Shown: in pieces, positions 17,311 to 28,543 of the stretch | How the letters are laid out: every line of letters starts with the position of its first letter | How positions within the stretch are numbered: the first letter of the stretch is position 1 | From: Nitrosospira sp. Nl5 | GTDB lineage: Bacteria > Pseudomonadota > Gammaproteobacteria > Burkholderiales > Nitrosomonadaceae | NCBI RefSeq assembly: GCF_900102495.1 | Contig: NZ_FMVQ01000007.1 | Location: 62,001 to 126,000, forward strand | Length of the DNA stretch: 64,000 nucleotides | Reading direction: 5' to 3' | Program-made: the position numbers and the translations under genes | Notes under the pieces: generated by a model | What the model saw: the letters and a program-made list of their open reading frames with translations, nothing else | Database searches by the model: none | What the model was told of the DNA's origin: nothing

Positions 17311-19566
17311 TCATACCTCATCTGTCAGTACAGTAATGTGATGCGAGCCTTCAAGCGAAAGGACCAGTCCCGCAAGCGGTGGTAGCGTGATAACAATGGA
17401 ATCCGGCAGTCCCATCCATGCTTTGCCGGTGGCGTGGATATGCCCCATGTTACCCATGTTACTGCCACCGTAGTATGAGGAATCGCTGTTGAATACTTCC
17501 TGATAAGTCCCGCCGGCGGGAACACCGATACGATAATTTGTCCGCGGTACCGGCGTAAAATTGAGAACAACCAGGGCGAACGAGTCATCGTTTGCACGGC
17601 GCAGATAGCAGATGACAGAGTTGTCGGCGTCGTGACAGTCTACCCAGGCAAAACCTTCCGGTACAAAGTCGAGCTGATGTAACGCGAGCACGCTGCTATA
17701 CAGACGATTGAGGTCGCGCAAGGCTGCCTGTACGCCGCGGTGTTGTGCATACTTTAGCTGATACCAGTCCAACTCCCGGCCGGCGTTCCATTCGCGCCCC
17801 TGGCCAAATTCATTGCCCATGAAGTTGAGCTTTCTGCCAGGATACGTCATCTGATAAGTAAATAGCAGACGCAGGTTTGCGAATTGTTGCCACGCATCCC
17901 CGGGCATTTTGCCGAGCAGCGAGGCCTTGCCATGCACGACCTCATCATGCGACAACGGCAGCACGAAATTTTCGGTGTAGGCATATAATTGGCCGAAAGT
18001 CAGCTGATCATGGTGGAACCGCCGATGCACGGGATTTTCCCGCATATAGGAAAGTGTGTCATTCATCCAGCCCATGTTCCATTTCATGGAGAACCCCAGG
18101 CCGCCCACATAGGTGGGGTGGGATACAGCAGGCCACGCGGTGGATTCTTCCGCAAGGGTCAATGCTCCAGGAAACTCCTGGTGCACCATGATGTTCAGTT
18201 CACGCAGGAAATCTATTGCTTCCAGGTTTTCCCTGCCGCCATATCTGTTGGGTAGCCATTCACCTTGATTGCGGGAATAATCCAGATAGAGCATGGAGGC
18301 GACAGCATCCACACGGAGCCCGTCGAGATGAAATTCCGATAACCAGTAATGGGCGCTGGAAAGTAGAAACGATTTCACCTCGTTACGTCCGAAATTAAAA
18401 ATGTATGTGCCCCAATCCTGGTGTAGCCCAATACGAGGGTCTTCGTGTTCATACAACGCCGTGCCGTCAAACCGGGACAGGGCGAATGCGTCTTGCGGAA
18501 AGTGCGCGGGCACCCAGTCGAGGATGACACCGATGCCTGCCCGATGACACGCATCGACAAAAAATCTTAAATCATCCGGTGAGCCGTAGCGGCTGGTCGG
18601 GGCAAAATAGCCTGTCGTCTGATAACCCCAGGATTCATCAAGGGGATGCTCCGAAATCGGCAGCAACTCGATATGGGTGTAACCCATTTCCCATATGTAA
18701 GGAATCAGATGCTGGGCAAGTTCACGATAAGAGTAAAAACGCCCGTCCAAGTGCCGCTTCCACGATCCGGCATGAATTTCGTAAATATTCAACGGCGCTC
18801 GTAACCAATCCCATCCCGCACGGTTTGCCATCCATCCGGCATCATGCCAGGCTGTTTCGACACTACCAGGCGTGTGCGCTGCGTTGTTTGGGCGCAACTC
18901 GTAACGCGTGGCATAAGGATCTGTTTTTAGAAGTATTTCACCGTTACCACGATTGCGTATCTCGTACTTATAGAGTGAATTGGGGGGAAGGCCGGGGATA
19001 AATAGTTTCCATACACCGCTGCAACCATGAATCGCCATCGGATGCATCCGCCCATCCCACTGATTGAAGCCGCCTACCACGCTGACCCGCTCGGCGTTGG
19101 GCGCCCATACCGAGAAACAGACACCGGCGACCCCATCGATTGCGATAGCATGAGATCCCAAAGTGCGATAGGCCTGCCGTAACCGGCCTTCGTTGAACAG
19201 ATACAGGTCATGATCCGAAAGTTGCGGTAAAAAAGCGTAGGCGTCATATGTTTCATATCCACGCACAATTGCTTCCCGCGCCGCATTGTTATCCTCTACC
19301 CGCAACAGATAGGGCATGGCCGGCAGCGTTTTGCCGTGCCATTCAAAAACTCCCGCCGGATCGATTCGCGCCATCGGCTCAAAACGCCCTGCGATATTGA
19401 TCGACACATTCGCGGCATGGGGATAAAACACCCTTACCAAACCACGATCATGCTCCATGCGAGCGCCGAGATAGGCGAAAGGATCATGCAGCCGCGCTGC
19501 CAATAGTAATTCCAGCAATGGATTGATTTTGACTGGCATGACGGGTTTCATCGGATTGAGCCACAT
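17311..19566 (-). CDS. glgB: 1,4-alpha-glucan branching enzyme (GH13)
   Basis: The 751-residue protein has the long form of GlgB: two N-terminal CBM48-type beta-sandwich modules (about 20-120 and 140-240), a GH13 (beta/alpha)8 barrel and a C-terminal beta domain. Catalytic motifs are visible: the nucleophile Asp in [11 protein letters not shown], the acid Glu in [10 protein letters not shown], and [12 protein letters not shown] as the fourth conserved region. It creates alpha-1,6 branches in glycogen. The gene is transcribed away from glgC, and the intergenic region holds copy A of the CCGGCAGT repeat family only 25 bases upstream of its start. Confidence 0.96.
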   Translation of the reverse strand: MWLNPMKPVMPVKINPLLELLLAARLHDPFAYLGARMEHDRGLVRVFYPHAANVSINIAGRFEPMARIDPAGVFEWHGKTLPAMPYLLRVEDNNAAREAIVRGYETYDAYAFLPQLSDHDLYLFNEGRLRQAYRTLGSHAIAIDGVAGVCFSVWAPNAERVSVVGGFNQWDGRMHPMAIHGCSGVWKLFIPGLPPNSLYKYEIRNRGNGEILLKTDPYATRYELRPNNAAHTPGSVETAWHDAGWMANRAGWDWLRAPLNIYEIHAGSWKRHLDGRFYSYRELAQHLIPYIWEMGYTHIELLPISEHPLDESWGYQTTGYFAPTSRYGSPDDLRFFVDACHRAGIGVILDWVPAHFPQDAFALSRFDGTALYEHEDPRIGLHQDWGTYIFNFGRNEVKSFLLSSAHYWLSEFHLDGLRVDAVASMLYLDYSRNQGEWLPNRYGGRENLEAIDFLRELNIMVHQEFPGALTLAEESTAWPAVSHPTYVGGLGFSMKWNMGWMNDTLSYMRENPVHRRFHHDQLTFGQLYAYTENFVLPLSHDEVVHGKASLLGKMPGDAWQQFANLRLLFTYQMTYPGRKLNFMGNEFGQGREWNAGRELDWYQLKYAQHRGVQAALRDLNRLYSSVLALHQLDFVPEGFAWVDCHDADNSVICYLRRANDDSFALVVLNFTPVPRTNYRIGVPAGGTYQEVFNSDSSYYGGSNMGNMGHIHATGKAWMGLPDSIVITLPPLAGLVLSLEGSHHITVLTDEV

Positions 19567-19590
19567 CTACAGGAAGATCGGGAAGATCCT

Positions 19591-19711
19591 GAATCCGGCA
19601 GTTGTAGCGAACTCGCCCAAAAGGTGAAGGTCAAGTGATGTAAAAAGTTATTGCGGGTCATGGCGACGAACTAAGAATGCGTGGAAAATGAGCGGTCAAC
19701 TGCCGGATTTT
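19591..19711. repeat. CCGGCAGT repeat, copy A (13-bp terminal inverted repeats)
   Basis: AATCCGGCAGTTG at 19592-19604 is the exact inverse of 19697-19709. The 121-base interior shares blocks with two other elements in the window, at 37029-37124 and 38833-38958, including AAGGTGAAGGTCAA, TTGCGGGTCATGGCG and GGAAAA.TGAGCG. It occupies most of the glgB upstream region. This looks like a small non-coding repeat family with self-complementary ends (REP- or MITE-like). It could fold as RNA in the glgB leader. Confidence 0.8.
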
Positions 19712-19853
19712 GGATTATAGCTTGCACGCGGGCAGGGACCGAGATCAAATTACCCATGGAAAAACATCCCCCCACATCACAACCGCAATAATGTGCATTA
19801 GCCGGAAAGAAGTGGTATAAACAGCAAGACCATCCATACGGACGACAATTCCG

Positions 19854-21131
19854 ATGAAACAAGAAGCTGATTTACGTTTTCACAGTCAGATTACACGTAA
19901 CTCCATCGCGCTGATACTCGCTGGCGGGCGCGGCAGTCGCTTGCGGCAACTCACCGACTGGCGCGCCAAGCCGGCGGTCCCGTTCGGTGGTAAATTCCGC
20001 ATTATTGATTTTCCCCTCTCCAATTGCGTGAATTCCGGCATTCGCCGTATCGGCATCGCCACCCAGTATAAGGCACAGAGTTTAATTAGCCATATTCAGC
20101 ACGGTTGGGGGTTTCTCGACGGGCGGTTCAAGGAATTCGTCGAGCTGCTGCCAGCTCAGCAGCGGATCGAGGAGACCTGGTACCAGGGAACTGCCGATGC
20201 CGTGTTCCAGAACCTCGATATTCTGCGCCGCCATGACCCGCAATATGTGCTAATCCTGGGCGGCGATCACGTTTACAAGATGGACTATAGCAAGTTGCTG
20301 GCCGATCACGTGGAAAAATCCGCCGATATGACAGTTGGGTGTATTGACATTCCGGCGGAGGAAGCGAGCGCATTTGGTATCATGAGCGTCAACGATGAAT
20401 GGCGTGTCACCGGTTTTGACGAGAAACCCTCGAACCCTACGCACATTCCAGGCCAGCCGGGGCAGGTGCTAGCGAGCATGGGCATTTATGTGTTCAATGC
20501 ATCGTTTCTTTTCGAACAGTTGGTTCATGACCATGATGAACAGCGCTCCTCCCATGATTTTGGCAAAGATCTGATTCCGTATCTGGTGCCTCGCCACCGG
20601 GTATTCGCTCACCGCTTTGCGGACAGCTGCGTTAACATGGCTTCGGGGGTGCCGTATTGGCGAGATGTCGGAACGGTTGATGCTTACTGGGAGGCTAACC
20701 TTGATCTTACCCATGTGACGCCGGACCTTAATTTGTATGATGAGGACTGGCCGATCTGGACGCATCAGGAACAATTGCCGCCCGCCAAGTTTGTATTCGA
20801 CGACGATGACCGGCGGGGCCAGGCGCTGGACTCGATGGTTTCGGGTGGTTGTATAATCAGCGGTTCAACCGTGCGCCGCTCGCTATTGTTTTCCAATGTA
20901 CAGGTACGCAGCTATAGCAGTATCGAGGATTCGGTAATATTGCCCAACGCGGATATTGGCCGGAATGTACGCCTGCGGCGGGTTGTCGTGGATAAGAATT
21001 GTGAAATTCCCCCCGGCTCCATGATAGGGTTTGATCCGGTGGAGGATCGTAAGCGGTTTTATGTCACGGAAAATGGCATTACGCTTGTTACCCCGGAGAT
21101 GCTGGGGCAAAAAATTCATTATGTCAGATAA
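19854..21131 (+). CDS. glgC: Glucose-1-phosphate adenylyltransferase
   Basis: The 425-residue enzyme makes ADP-glucose from ATP and glucose 1-phosphate, the committed step of glycogen synthesis. It shows the pyrophosphorylase signature [20 protein letters not shown] near residues 20-39, including the allosteric/catalytic arginine-lysine positions. [14 protein letters not shown] and [14 protein letters not shown] carry the sugar-phosphate site. A C-terminal left-handed beta-helix region includes [18 protein letters not shown]. Length equals the E. coli-type enzyme. It is divergent from glgB and followed at 88 bases by the first GH57 gene. Confidence 0.97.
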   Translation: MKQEADLRFHSQITRNSIALILAGGRGSRLRQLTDWRAKPAVPFGGKFRIIDFPLSNCVNSGIRRIGIATQYKAQSLISHIQHGWGFLDGRFKEFVELLPAQQRIEETWYQGTADAVFQNLDILRRHDPQYVLILGGDHVYKMDYSKLLADHVEKSADMTVGCIDIPAEEASAFGIMSVNDEWRVTGFDEKPSNPTHIPGQPGQVLASMGIYVFNASFLFEQLVHDHDEQRSSHDFGKDLIPYLVPRHRVFAHRFADSCVNMASGVPYWRDVGTVDAYWEANLDLTHVTPDLNLYDEDWPIWTHQEQLPPAKFVFDDDDRRGQALDSMVSGGCIISGSTVRRSLLFSNVQVRSYSSIEDSVILPNADIGRNVRLRRVVVDKNCEIPPGSMIGFDPVEDRKRFYVTENGITLVTPEMLGQKIHYVR

Positions 21132-21219
21132 GCAGAAGATGAGCGCCCCAAAACCGGGAGCATAAACATGAGTAACTTAAGGCACAACTTAGGGCGTTGG
21201 AGGGCCTGATCAGGTTTAC

Positions 21220-22941
21220 ATGGAAATGCAATCAATAAATTTTGTCCTGCTGTGGCACATGCATCAGCCAGATTACCGCAATTATGAAACCGGTGAATTT
21301 ATGTTGCCGTGGGTGTACCTGCACGCCATTAAGGACTATACCGACATGGTGTCCCACCTCGAAGCCCATCCTTCAATGAAGGCGGTGGTGAATTTTGTGC
21401 CGGTGCTGCTGGATCAGTTGGAAGATTACGCTGCGCAGTTCGCCCAGGGCCGGATAAGAGACCCGCTACTGCGTTTACTCGCGACGCCCGATCTGGAACG
21501 GGTCTCCACATGCGACCGTCTACGAGTGTTTGATAGTTGCTTTCGGAGCAATCATGTAACGATGATGCAGCCGTACCCTGCATACAAACATCTGCATGAC
21601 ATGCATGAGACGTTGCGGGGACGCGGCGAAGCTGAATTGGCCTACCTCTCCGGCCAGTACCTCGCGGATTTGCTGGTCTGGTATCACCTGGCGTGGACCG
21701 GTGAGAGCGTGCGCAGAAACAATGAGACCGTGGTGCAGCTGATGACGCAAGGCGGCGGCTTCAGTTATGCCGACCGGACCCAACTGCTCAACCTGATTGG
21801 AGAACTGATACAGGGATTGATTCCGCGCTATCGCAAGCTGGCTGAGTCGGGCCAGATAGAGCTGTCTACCACCCCGCATTATCATCCGCTCGCCCCGTTG
21901 CTGATTGACTTCTCCTCCGCCCGCGATAGCATGCCAGGCGAGAATTTGCCAATGGAAGCGGCTTATCCCGGGGGGCGAAGCCGTGTCGCATTTCATCTCG
22001 AGTCAGCCATCGAAAGTCATGTGGGGCGTTTTGGCATAAGACCGGCGGGCGTATGGCCAGCCGAGGGTGCGGTATCAACACCCTTCCTGGAAATCCTGGC
22101 GGAACACAATTGCCAATGGAGCGCCAGCGGCGAGGGCGTGCTCGCTAACAGCCTGCGCCAGTCCTATGCGGACCAACCCCTGCCTGAGCGCCGCCGCTAC
22201 CTCTATCGCCCATATCGGATACAAGGTAGAGCCGATGGCGTTACCTGTTTTTTCCGCGATGAAAAATTGTCCGACATGATCGGCTTCGAATATGCAAAAT
22301 GGTTTGGACGCGATGCCGCCGAGCATCTGGTGCATTCCCTCGAAGATATCGGTCGCAATGCGCCGCCGGGAGAGAATCCGGTGGTGAGTGTCATTCTCGA
22401 CGGGGAAAATGCGTGGGAATACTATCCGTACAACGGTTATTATTTCCTCAATGATCTTTATGAAATTCTTGAACATCACGCTTCGATTCGCTGCACCACT
22501 TACCGCGACTATATTGCATCGATGGAGCATAACGAAGCGGTTGTTCTGCCAGTATTGGCGGCGGGTAGCTGGGTGTACGGGACATTCTCCACCTGGATCG
22601 GCGACCGGGACAAGAATCACGCCTGGGATCTGCTGTGTGCTGCCAAGCATAGTTACGATCTTGTCGTACAAAGCGGGCGTTTGACCGACGAAGAAAAGGC
22701 CAAAGCCGAGCGGCAGCTTGCGTCCTGCGAAAGTTCCGACTGGTTCTGGTGGTTAGGCGATTATAACCCCCCATACGTGGTATCGAGTTTTGACCAATTG
22801 TTTCGGGATAACCTGGCCAACCTTTACTGTCTGCTGAAGCTGCCAGTGCCGGTAACAGTCCTTGAGCCTATCAATCAGGGTAGTGAAAACCTCGACAGTG
22901 GAAGGCCCGAGTCGGGCGGCACAATGCGACGTGCCTCTTGA
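21220..22941 (+). CDS. GH57 glycoside hydrolase (amylopullulanase/branching-type)
   Basis: The 573-residue protein has GH57 conserved regions in order: LLWHMHQPDYRN (residues 8-19), HPLAPLL near residue 223, the likely nucleophile Glu in GVWPAEGAV near residue 279, and the likely acid Asp in VILDGENAWEYYP near residue 390. GH57 enzymes act on alpha-glucans by a retaining mechanism; this subfamily is usually annotated as amylopullulanase or alpha-amylase, and debranching or transfer activity cannot be separated by sequence alone. No signal peptide is seen, so it works on intracellular glycogen. It lies directly after glgC and was probably recruited to glycogen turnover. Confidence 0.9.
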   Translation: MEMQSINFVLLWHMHQPDYRNYETGEFMLPWVYLHAIKDYTDMVSHLEAHPSMKAVVNFVPVLLDQLEDYAAQFAQGRIRDPLLRLLATPDLERVSTCDRLRVFDSCFRSNHVTMMQPYPAYKHLHDMHETLRGRGEAELAYLSGQYLADLLVWYHLAWTGESVRRNNETVVQLMTQGGGFSYADRTQLLNLIGELIQGLIPRYRKLAESGQIELSTTPHYHPLAPLLIDFSSARDSMPGENLPMEAAYPGGRSRVAFHLESAIESHVGRFGIRPAGVWPAEGAVSTPFLEILAEHNCQWSASGEGVLANSLRQSYADQPLPERRRYLYRPYRIQGRADGVTCFFRDEKLSDMIGFEYAKWFGRDAAEHLVHSLEDIGRNAPPGENPVVSVILDGENAWEYYPYNGYYFLNDLYEILEHHASIRCTTYRDYIASMEHNEAVVLPVLAAGSWVYGTFSTWIGDRDKNHAWDLLCAAKHSYDLVVQSGRLTDEEKAKAERQLASCESSDWFWWLGDYNPPYVVSSFDQLFRDNLANLYCLLKLPVPVTVLEPINQGSENLDSGRPESGGTMRRAS

Positions 22942-23151
22942 GACGGAAATACCCTAACGGGGCCTATCTCAATTTACGCGATTATTTCTGAAACAACCGG
23001 AACGGCATTCCCGCCACATATTTTTGCAAAATGGTCGCTCCGGACGGACGACGCGGGGGGTAAACGTAAAATTGGGCTCCGGCTGCGGTGACGTCGCGTT
23101 CGTAAGCGTCTCATAAATCTCCGGCGAGCGTTTCTTTTCGAGGGTAACTCG

Positions 23152-25173
23152 ATGTCCCAGTCCATCTCCCTGCTTTTCGGGGTTCATGCTCACCAGCCTG
23201 TTGGTAATTTTCCGGAAGTTCTGGCCGATGCACATCTGCGCTGCTATCGACCGTTCCTGCATGTACTTTACCGTTACCCGGATTTCTGTTTCGCGATGCA
23301 TATTTCCGGCTGGCTCCTGGATTATCTCGTTGATAGCTACCCTGAAGATATGGCGTTGCTGCGGGAAATGGTGACACGGGGACAGGTTGAGTTGTTCGGG
23401 GCAGGTGATACCGAGCCGGTGCTGGCGGCGATACCCAACCGCGACCGAATCGGACAAATACAGACTTTTTCCAATAAGCTGGAAATGAAACTGGGGCAGC
23501 GCCCCCAAGGTGCCTGGCTGACAGAGCGCGTGTGGGAGGCAACGGTGGTTCCGGCGCTGGCGGACTGTGCTATCCGCTACGTCATCGTGGACGATTATCA
23601 TTTTCTCTGTGCTGGCAAAACCACGGCGGAATTGAATGGTTATTTCACCACCGAGGAGGATGGGCGTCGGCTCGACCTATTTCCCATCTCTGAAGCACTG
23701 CGTTACAGGCTGCCATTTTCTCCGGCCAGCGAAGTGGTGACTTACATCGAATCTCTGGCTGAAAACGGCGCAGCCGGCGACGGCAATGCCGCGATTTATT
23801 TTGACGACATCGAAAAATTCGGGATCTGGCCGGAAACCTACCAATGGGTATATGAAAAGGGCTGGCTCGATAAGTTCGTTCAAGGGGTTTTGTCCTCGCC
23901 CAAAATTCACACCCAGCACTATCGCGATTATCATGCTGCCGTAAAAACCCGCGGCATAGTGTACTTACCTACTACGTCCTATATCGAAATGAACGAATGG
24001 ACGCTGCCTGCGCAGCCCGCGAATGTATATGCCGAGCTGGTGCGGCAGGCCAAGACAGGCGGCTGGTATGAGCGTGACAAGGCGTTCCTGCGCGGCGGTA
24101 TCTGGAAAAACTTTTTCTCACGCTATCCTGAATCCAACTGGATGCACAAGCGTATGCTGGGCCTTTCCGCACGGCTCGCTGCCTTGCCGGAATGTCAGCG
24201 CAGTGCGGCAATGCAGCATAAACTCTATGAGTCCCAGGCTAACGATGCCTATTGGCACGGTTTGTTCGGCGGGTTGTACCTCCCCCATTTGCGGCGGGCG
24301 GTATATCGAGCGATCGTCGAACTGGAAGCAATGCTGGATGCCTGCGTGCCGCGTCCGGCACGATTTGTGGAAGATACCGATCTTGACGGCACGGAGGAAA
24401 TGTATTTACAGAATGGCGTGATCCAGGCCGTAGTGAAACTCGACGGTATCGGCAGTGTTTGTGAACTTGATTCCTATGCAATGAAGCATAATTTTGGCGA
24501 TACATTGCAGCGCCAGCCAGAACATTATTATCATAAAATTCATCGAAGCGGGAACGACGCGCAAGGGCACAGCGGTGCGGGCATCGCCTCAGCACACGAG
24601 CGAGTCAACTTCAAGCAGAAAATAGATGCTGTGGATATGGAGGCTGACGAACATGCGCGCGGCCTGTTCGTGGATCGTCTGAACGGCACTCTCGTAAGCT
24701 ATTGGCATGAACCGTGCGTAGCGGATGGAGCGTGTTTCCGGGCGGATGTGTTTCCGCTGCATATTAAGAAAAGCTTTGAACTTGCGGATAACCGGCTGCA
24801 TGTAGCGTATCGTTTCGCCGGCGAAGTGGAAGGCGTGTTCCGTACCGAAATCAACCTTGCCATGCCGAGTTGCGGGGGCTGGAGCGGACGCTACATTCAT
24901 CAGGGTCAAATCCCCGGCGGTTTCGGTCAATTACTTGAATTATCCGCCATGACCGATATCACGCTGGATGACGATGAGCTGGCTGGAAGTGTTGTACTGC
25001 ATGTCTCATCTCCGGCAACATTGTTCGCGCAGCCGTACTATTCCGTATCACAGTCGGAAGGCGGATTCGAGAAAATCATGCAGGCAGTAACATTGCAGTT
25101 GGAATGGCCGCTGATACTGGGAGAATTGTCCGTTACGCTGGAGTTCAATACGAAAGGAAGCCATGGGGAATAA
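23152..25173 (+). CDS. GH57 4-alpha-glucanotransferase/alpha-amylase-like enzyme
   Basis: The 673-residue protein starts with the GH57 region LLFGVHAHQPVGNF. The nucleophile Glu is in GAWLTERVWE near residue 124, and the acid Asp in IYFDDIEKFGIWPET near residues 219-233. After the catalytic barrel come a helical DUF1925-like part (about 290-400) and a DUF1926-like beta domain to the C-terminus. This layout matches 4-alpha-glucanotransferases of the Thermococcus litoralis type. It probably rearranges maltodextrins released from glycogen. It is cytosolic and follows the other GH57 gene at 210 bases. Confidence 0.9.
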   Translation: MSQSISLLFGVHAHQPVGNFPEVLADAHLRCYRPFLHVLYRYPDFCFAMHISGWLLDYLVDSYPEDMALLREMVTRGQVELFGAGDTEPVLAAIPNRDRIGQIQTFSNKLEMKLGQRPQGAWLTERVWEATVVPALADCAIRYVIVDDYHFLCAGKTTAELNGYFTTEEDGRRLDLFPISEALRYRLPFSPASEVVTYIESLAENGAAGDGNAAIYFDDIEKFGIWPETYQWVYEKGWLDKFVQGVLSSPKIHTQHYRDYHAAVKTRGIVYLPTTSYIEMNEWTLPAQPANVYAELVRQAKTGGWYERDKAFLRGGIWKNFFSRYPESNWMHKRMLGLSARLAALPECQRSAAMQHKLYESQANDAYWHGLFGGLYLPHLRRAVYRAIVELEAMLDACVPRPARFVEDTDLDGTEEMYLQNGVIQAVVKLDGIGSVCELDSYAMKHNFGDTLQRQPEHYYHKIHRSGNDAQGHSGAGIASAHERVNFKQKIDAVDMEADEHARGLFVDRLNGTLVSYWHEPCVADGACFRADVFPLHIKKSFELADNRLHVAYRFAGEVEGVFRTEINLAMPSCGGWSGRYIHQGQIPGGFGQLLELSAMTDITLDDDELAGSVVLHVSSPATLFAQPYYSVSQSEGGFEKIMQAVTLQLEWPLILGELSVTLEFNTKGSHGE

Positions 25174-25426
25174 CCGTTGTAAAGTTTCAATAGCGGTTGG
25201 AATGGCATCACTAGCTTTTACCCGTGGATAAATTTGTCTCCATTTTATGCCGCTCGCAGCATTATGCTATGCCTGTTGCTAGCCCGTCGCGATGAGGCCT
25301 CCACGTACGCTTGTCTCCGCTCTTAAACCTTAATAATAGGGTGGTTACTGGCGATAGAGTTGTAGTGGTGCCCGTAAATTTTCTGGTAAAATCGCGGATT
25401 CTCCAAGAGCCAAGCAAGGATCCGCC

Positions 25427-25750
25427 ATGACCTATGTAGTAACTGAAAGCTGTATCAAATGCAAATACACTGATTGCGTGGATGTATGCCCGGTGGACTG
25501 CTTTCGCGAGGGACCTAATTTTCTGGTGATCGACCCGGACGAATGCATAGACTGCACGCTGTGTGTGGCTGAATGCCCGGTGGAAGCAATTTTTGCCGAG
25601 GACGATGTGCCGACGGATCAACAGCATTTCACGGCGCTCAACGCCGAATTATCAAAAGCCTGGAAACCGATTATCGAGAAGAAAGATGCGCTGTCCGACG
25701 CCGACGATTGGGCAAAAATAACAGGCAAGCTGGACAAACTGGAACGATGA
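25427..25750 (+). CDS. fdxA: 7Fe-8S ferredoxin
   Basis: The 107-residue ferredoxin has the FdxA pattern. [18 protein letters not shown] near residues 9-26 gives ligands for the mixed 3Fe-4S/4Fe-4S clusters, and [12 protein letters not shown] near residues 40-51 completes the second cluster. A long acidic C-terminal extension (about 52-107) is typical. It is a soluble low-potential electron carrier. It stands 253 bases after the GH57 gene and 27 bases before the nuclease gene; the latter link is probably positional. Confidence 0.95.
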   Translation: MTYVVTESCIKCKYTDCVDVCPVDCFREGPNFLVIDPDECIDCTLCVAECPVEAIFAEDDVPTDQQHFTALNAELSKAWKPIIEKKDALSDADDWAKITGKLDKLER

Positions 25751-25777
25751 CCCGGCAGCGGTAGCTTGTCCCGCCGC

Positions 25778-28543
25778 ATGTCTTCCATTCCGAAATTTCC
25801 GCAGGTTCTTCTCACCGATATTTTTGCGGACCTTGCCGCCGGCCCCACAGCCGGGGTTACCGTACTGACTCCCAACCGACGGCTCGCGATTGCCCTTAAG
25901 CGCGAGTTCGACAAAACCCAGGCTGCCCGAGGGATCGTTATCTGGGGCGCGGCCGATATCCTGCCGATTTCCGCATTCGTCGAACGCGTGTACGAAGATG
26001 CGCTTTATTCCAGACCGACGCATGCGTTACCCATGTTGCTTACTCCCGCCCAGGAACAGATCCTGTGGGAGGATGCCATTAACCATTCGGATACGGGTCC
26101 AGCGCTGCTTGCTGTCGCGGAAGCCGCACGGCTTGCCCGCGAAGCGTGGCAGCTCGCCCATGCATGGTATCTCGTTCCGCAACTCGGAAATTTCGCTCTA
26201 AATGAAGATGGCAAAGCGTTTCAGGACTGGTCGCAGCGCTACGAGCAAGCCACCAGGCGCGCGCTGCAAATTGATCAGACTCGTCTTTACGATCTGGTAA
26301 CCGGGCTATGTGAGCATGGAGCCGATAAACCGAAGCGCGTCGCCTGCTATGGTTTCGACATTATTACGCCGCAGCAGGCGGCGCTGCTGAGCAAACTTGA
26401 AGAAGCCGGCTGCGAGGTGATGCTGACGCGTCCGCAGTCGCAGCTTCAGCCGCGTAACGGGGGTGTCCGGCGCATGCCATGTCATGACAGCGGTGACGAG
26501 ATTCGTCGCGCGGCGGTGTGGGCGCGGACCCGAATAGAGGCTGATAGCGAGACACGTATTGGTATCGTTGTCCCGGGATTTTCACGGCATCGCAGCATGA
26601 TTATGCGTATTTTCGGTTCCATCATGGAGCCGGATATTCAGCGATCGCTACCGGGCGCCGCGAAGCGCATCACGCCGTTTAATGCGTCGCTCGGCATGCC
26701 GTTAAGTTCGTATCCTCTCATCGGCGTAGCGCTAATGGTGCTCGAGCTTGGCGGCCGAGAGATCGAATTCGAGCATGCAAGCCTTTTACTCCGATCGCCT
26801 TTTCTCGGCGGTGGTGAGACGGAAATGGCCGATCGTGCGCGACTCGATGCGCAGTTGCGCAAACGTGCCGAGCCTGCGATTACGCTCGAACGGTTGCTCG
26901 TCCTGATCGAGCGTGAACATGGCGGCGCGAGCTGCCCGATTCTGGTGCAAGCGCTGTCCGCTCTTGCGGAGTTTCGGAAAGCAAGGCTGTTCGGCTCGCA
27001 ACCGCCATCAATGCTCGCCAGGGCTATTTCCGAAGCCCTGCGGATCGTTGGTTTTCCTGGCGAACGCGAGCTGGATTCGTCTGAATATCAGACGCTGAGA
27101 AAATGGCAGGAAGTTCTCGCCGAGTTCGGGGGCCTCGGCCGCGTTGTGCCACGCACCGGCTACAGCGAAGGGATATCGCGTCTACGCCGCATGGCTGCGG
27201 AGACTCTGTTCCAGCCCGAGACGCCGGATGTCCCGATCCAGATACTGGGCGTATTCGAAGCCGCCGGCATGCAGTTCGATCACCTTTGGGTAATGGGATT
27301 ATCCGATGAAGTATGGCCGCCGCAACCGAGTCCGAATCCATTTCTACCCATCGAACTACAGCGGGCGGCGAAGTTGCCGCAGGGCTCGGCGGTTGCGTCG
27401 CTGGAACTTGCGCAGCGGCTTACCGATGGGTGGGTGTCGAGCGCGGATGAGATTATCCTCAGTCATCCGCGGCACGGCGATGATCGCGATGCCCGCGAAT
27501 TGATGCCTAGTCCACTGATCGCACCCATTGCTGTTCGTGAGCTCATATTGCCTGTCCACGCAAGCCACCGCGATCTTGTTCATGGCGCGGGCCGGCTTGA
27601 GTACATCAATGATGACAAGGCACCGGCACTTGATCTCCCTGGCGGAATAAACGGCGATGTCAGCGGCGGCACCGCAGTGATAAAAGATCATGCCGCTTGT
27701 CCATTTCGTTCGCTGGCGGTACATCGATTCGGCGCGGAAAGTATCAGAACTCCCCGGGCGGGGCTTGATGCGATGGAGCGCGGTATACTGGTGCATCATG
27801 TGCTCGCACGAACATGGAGCCAGCTTGAGACCAAAAGTGCGCTTGACGCGATCAGCGAGGACAGCCTTGAAGCGATGCTCGCGCACGCTGCGAAAGAGGC
27901 GATTGCCAGCATCCAGCGGGACCGCCCGATAACGCTTTCAGGACGTTTTGCACAAATTGAACAGCGACGCCTGGTGCGATTGGCGCGTGAGTGGCTCAAC
28001 GAAGAGAGAAAGCGGGATGATTTTGCGGTGACAGCCATCGAGAATAAACGCAGCATCGAGATTGGCGGGCTCACATTGTCGACGCGCCTCGATCGTGTGG
28101 ATGAATCCAGCGATGGACGCCGCCTCATTATCGATTATAAGACCCGGGCGCCATCGGTAAACGCCATGCTTGGCGCTCGTCCGGAGGAACCCCAGTTGCC
28201 CTTGTATCTCCTTGCCGCCGAGCCCGACGCTGTAGCAGTCACATTTGCCCAGGTCAAAAGAGGCGACATGCGGTTTGCCACGCTTGCGCGCGATGGCGAC
28301 TTGCTGCCCGGAGTGAAAGCGTTTGGCGAATCCCGCCTGGGTGACAGGTATGGTTCGTGGGAGGAGCTGGTTGATGCCTGGCGCACTGATTTCGCTGACA
28401 TCGCCGCCAGCTTTGCCAGCGGAGACGCCCAGGTGGATCCCAAACAATTTCCCCACACTTGCCGCTATTGCGATTTGCGGCCATTCTGCCGCATCGACGA
28501 GCGAATCGAGTGCGGGCTTCCGGAACAGGAAGACGAGGAATGA
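25778..28543 (+). CDS. AddB-like PD-(D/E)XK nuclease, inactive-helicase subunit
   Basis: The likely start is the ATG at 25778 (921 residues); a TTG lies 12 bases upstream. The C-terminal nuclease domain shows RLIIDYKTRAP followed by the QLPLYLLA motif, the RecB-family PD-(D/E)XK core. Four cysteines (one in ACPFRSLAVHRF near residue 645, then CRYCDLRPFC near 895-904) match the arrangement that holds a 4Fe-4S cluster in AddB. The N-terminal two thirds resemble a degenerate helicase. Its stop overlaps the start of the UvrD-type partner in ATGA, so the two subunits are translationally coupled. The pair should process double-strand DNA ends for recombination. Confidence 0.88.
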   Translation: MSSIPKFPQVLLTDIFADLAAGPTAGVTVLTPNRRLAIALKREFDKTQAARGIVIWGAADILPISAFVERVYEDALYSRPTHALPMLLTPAQEQILWEDAINHSDTGPALLAVAEAARLAREAWQLAHAWYLVPQLGNFALNEDGKAFQDWSQRYEQATRRALQIDQTRLYDLVTGLCEHGADKPKRVACYGFDIITPQQAALLSKLEEAGCEVMLTRPQSQLQPRNGGVRRMPCHDSGDEIRRAAVWARTRIEADSETRIGIVVPGFSRHRSMIMRIFGSIMEPDIQRSLPGAAKRITPFNASLGMPLSSYPLIGVALMVLELGGREIEFEHASLLLRSPFLGGGETEMADRARLDAQLRKRAEPAITLERLLVLIEREHGGASCPILVQALSALAEFRKARLFGSQPPSMLARAISEALRIVGFPGERELDSSEYQTLRKWQEVLAEFGGLGRVVPRTGYSEGISRLRRMAAETLFQPETPDVPIQILGVFEAAGMQFDHLWVMGLSDEVWPPQPSPNPFLPIELQRAAKLPQGSAVASLELAQRLTDGWVSSADEIILSHPRHGDDRDARELMPSPLIAPIAVRELILPVHASHRDLVHGAGRLEYINDDKAPALDLPGGINGDVSGGTAVIKDHAACPFRSLAVHRFGAESIRTPRAGLDAMERGILVHHVLARTWSQLETKSALDAISEDSLEAMLAHAAKEAIASIQRDRPITLSGRFAQIEQRRLVRLAREWLNEERKRDDFAVTAIENKRSIEIGGLTLSTRLDRVDESSDGRRLIIDYKTRAPSVNAMLGARPEEPQLPLYLLAAEPDAVAVTFAQVKRGDMRFATLARDGDLLPGVKAFGESRLGDRYGSWEELVDAWRTDFADIAASFASGDAQVDPKQFPHTCRYCDLRPFCRIDERIECGLPEQEDEE

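Noticed and set aside
28459-28539. Longer N-terminus for the AddA-like helicase
   Set aside because: Lies inside the AddB-like gene; the ATG overlapping its stop is the natural coupled start.
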